This document shows positions 14,050 through 15,629 of a DNA stretch of 15,629 nt, in pieces. Source of the DNA: JACMLD01 sp040007355 (GTDB lineage Bacteria; Bacteroidota; Bacteroidia; Chitinophagales; Chitinophagaceae); the NCBI GenBank assembly GCA_040007355.1, contig JBDTVE010000016.1:1-15629 (forward strand). Direction: 5' to 3'. Within the stretch, counting starts at the first letter, position 1; each line of letters opens with the position of its first letter. The position numbers and the translations under genes are program-made. The notes under the pieces were generated by a model that was not told the DNA's origin, did no database searches, and saw only the letters and a list, made by a program, of their open reading frames with translations.

Positions 14050-14883
14050 TTATTTAAGCGTGGCCAGTAGCTTCTCATTCAACACCACATAGTCGTCATT
14101 CTTCGCCCGCCTGGCTGCTTCAATACCTTTCAGTGCGGTTGCTTTTGCGTCTTCCTTTTTACCCAATTTTGCCTCGCAACTGGCTTTCTGGTACAGGATA
14201 AAAAATGCATTTTGGTTTTGTTCCAGGGCTTTGTTGAACCAATTCAGCGCCTGGTTTAGATCTTTGCCATTGTCCATGTAATACATCGCTGCATTAAAAT
14301 AAGGGCGATCGTCCTTATTCATAATATCACTGATCTGCGCCGTTATTTTTTTGTCAATATCGGTGGTTACCGGCAAGCTTACACCGGTATTGGCCCAGCA
14401 TAAGTACAGCGTCATGCTGTTTGCTTTTACATCACCAAACTGCATGGTAAATGTTTCCCTGGTTTCTTTCAATGGCATCGGCACAACTTTTATTCTTACC
14501 ACGTCTTCCGCGGATTTATAGGCTGCGGGGGAAGTAACATCCAATTGTTTGGTAATGATCAGGGTCCAGCTATCAGCATCGGGTATGCTTAGCAATCCAT
14601 ATTTGCCCGGGGCTATTTTTGTACCGCCAATGGTTACTTCATCAGTAAAGCTTAGCGTGGTAGCGCCGTTGGCCCCGGTACGCCAAACCTTTCCAAATGG
14701 CACCAGGTCGCCGAATATTTTACGGCCCTTGATATTGGGGCGTGAGTAAGACAACTCAACGGAACCCAGTCCAAAATCCTGTTTAATGGTTTGCGTAGAA
14801 CTGGGTGATGGCGTTTTTAATTGCTGTGCAGCCAGTGTAAGCCCGGCAGAAACCAGGCAAAGGATAAGCGTAATTCGTTTCAT
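14050..14883 (-). CDS. Secreted DUF2911 protein with C-terminal TPR-like region
   Basis: A 277-residue exported protein, signal peptide about 1-19 (ending TLAAQ). Residues about 25-170 match DUF2911: DFGLGSVELSYSRPNIKGRKIFG, VPFGKVWRTGANGATTLSFT, GGTKIAPGKYGLLSIP and TMQFGDV, a beta-sandwich-like domain common in Bacteroidota with no known activity. Residues about 193-275 are helical, with a TPR-like pattern (AAMYYMDNGKDLNQALNWFNKALEQ, then a second helix pair beginning FFILYQKASCEAKLGKKEDA), suggesting protein-protein contact. It is probably periplasmic. It is convergent with the symporter and 78 bp downstream of the TonB-type gene on the same strand. A near -7 box at 14904-14911 suggests its own promoter. 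Confidence 0.88.
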   Translation of the reverse strand: MKRITLILCLVSAGLTLAAQQLKTPSPSSTQTIKQDFGLGSVELSYSRPNIKGRKIFGDLVPFGKVWRTGANGATTLSFTDEVTIGGTKIAPGKYGLLSIPDADSWTLIITKQLDVTSPAAYKSAEDVVRIKVVPMPLKETRETFTMQFGDVKANSMTLYLCWANTGVSLPVTTDIDKKITAQISDIMNKDDRPYFNAAMYYMDNGKDLNQALNWFNKALEQNQNAFFILYQKASCEAKLGKKEDAKATALKGIEAARRAKNDDYVVLNEKLLATLK

Positions 14884-14903
14884 AATAGTGTCTTTTTAGG
14901 AAG

Positions 14904-14911
14904 TAAAAATA
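14904..14911 (-). promoter_or_regulatory. Possible -7 box for the DUF2911 gene
   Basis: On the minus strand TATTTTTA matches the Bacteroidota TAnnTTTG box at 7 of 8 positions and lies 20 bp before the ATG. No clear TTG -33 element is seen. The leader would be very short. Confidence 0.3.
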
Positions 14912-14961
14912 AGGGTGAATGATACATGAGAGGGAAATAGTTTTGAATGTGCTGAAGGCTA

Positions 14962-15629
14962 TCAAAACTTTACAATAACCGAAACAGTTGCTTTTTTTCC
15001 CTTGAGCAATCGCCAGGGAGGCCCTTCTTTTACCAGGCGGATGGCTTCCGCATCCAGTTGCTCATTGATGGATCTTTCTATACGGAAGTTCTTCAGCGTG
15101 TTTTTGTTGTCAACCGTAAACGCTACAACCGTTTCGCCGTGGAAGTCTTTTGCGTCTGCCGGTATCCTTTTATTTTGGTCAAGGTAATCGTTGTACTTGA
15201 TCCAGCTGACAACGGGCTCCGCACCTAAAATGGTAATGGTTACATGTTTTGCCTTGCTGGAAGCCTCTTTTTTACGGGTTACACCATAACCGTTTACCGC
15301 AACTTCGTTTAGCGCCTTGCTATCCGGCTTTAAGGTAATCTGGTTAAGCGTTTCGTTATTGTGAAGACTCAGTTGTTGTGTTTCAAAACCAACGGAGGCA
15401 ATGGATACACTCAGTACCGTGTCCGGAGCGGCAAAAGAAAAAAATCCTTTATTATCGGTTACTGTGACAATATTAAGATTGGGAATCTGTACGGTGGCAT
15501 TGGCAACCGGCCGGTGTAGCCGGTCAACCACCATGCCATTGAATGTATTGGAAAGGGTTGTTGCGGATGATCTTTCGTTATTAGCAGCAAGCCCGGCTGC
15601 TTTTTGTTCAAGACGCATATCAACAAGGG
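14962..15629 (-). CDS. TonB C-terminal-domain protein with SusC-like carboxypeptidase-regulatory domain, partial
   Basis: The frame is open to the right window edge: codons for L, V and D precede the first visible ATG at 15618. The true start is therefore outside and that methionine is probably internal. Counting from it, residues about 26-97 form a CarboxypepD-regulatory-like beta domain (NGMVVDRLHRPVANATVQI, then TDNKGFFSF and ASVGFETQ). Next comes ALNEVAVNGYGVTRKKE, which resembles the EVVVVGYGxxKK stretch at the start of SusC plugs. Residues about 150-218 resemble a TonB C-terminal domain (GETVVAFTVDNKNTLKNFRIERS, LDAEAIRLVKEGPPW, VSVIVKF). Such proteins are usually inner-membrane anchored and contact outer membrane receptors. 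The anchor would be in the missing part. Role in energy transduction versus signalling cannot be decided here. Confidence 0.8.
   Translation of the reverse strand, partial: LVDMRLEQKAAGLAANNERSSATTLSNTFNGMVVDRLHRPVANATVQIPNLNIVTVTDNKGFFSFAAPDTVLSVSIASVGFETQQLSLHNNETLNQITLKPDSKALNEVAVNGYGVTRKKEASSKAKHVTITILGAEPVVSWIKYNDYLDQNKRIPADAKDFHGETVVAFTVDNKNTLKNFRIERSINEQLDAEAIRLVKEGPPWRLLKGKKATVSVIVKF

Overview
The window looks like a chromosomal segment of a Bacteroidota bacterium, most likely a Chitinophagaceae-type member. The evidence is the protein set: a DUF2911 protein, a long exported PIG-L/LmbE deacetylase, a CpcT/CpeT-family protein in a non-phototroph setting, a TonB C-terminal domain joined to a SusC-like N-terminal domain, and an OmpA protein with thrombospondin type 3 repeats. 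Start codons also lack clear Shine-Dalgarno sequences, and one good Bacteroidota -7 box (TAnnTTTG) is visible. There are no tRNA or rRNA genes, insertion sequences or CRISPR arrays. The genus assignment is inference.

Layout, left to right. (1) 1-1265: the 3' part of aroC (chorismate synthase, cut by the left edge) followed 8 bp later by a small DUF952 gene. (2) 1266-1690: a scarred intergenic region with a decayed thiamine-binding (MTH1187/DUF77-type) gene read in three successive frames, followed by several hairpins resembling dispersed repeats. (3) 1691-6060: an envelope block. A VanX/DdpX-type D-Ala-D-Ala dipeptidase (minus strand) is divergent from an LdtD/YcbB-like L,D-transpeptidase lipoprotein, which overlaps an RlpA-like lytic transglycosylase by one base. 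An OmpA-type peptidoglycan-anchored outer membrane protein follows, with its own promoter box and a good intrinsic terminator. (4) 6159-13966: a co-directional run of six genes: secreted M14 zinc carboxypeptidase, CpcT/CpeT-fold secreted protein, secreted LmbE deacetylase, a 53-residue two-helix membrane protein, a 41-residue single-helix membrane protein, and a sodium:solute symporter. The last two overlap as ATGA. (5) 13967-15629: a convergent intergenic palindrome, then on the minus strand a secreted DUF2911/TPR-like protein and a TonB-type protein cut by the right edge.

How the genes may work together: most products are exported, and many act on peptidoglycan or on peptide/amino-sugar bonds. 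The 2.4-6.0 kb block fits cell-wall cross-link editing and outer membrane anchoring. The 6.2-14 kb run fits periplasmic breakdown of a peptide- and N-acetyl-sugar-containing substrate, with sodium-driven uptake of a product. The two small membrane proteins in that run are easily missed. The one overlapping the symporter start is the best candidate for an undescribed component, as a possible accessory subunit of the transporter. The shared substrate and the accessory role are inference.
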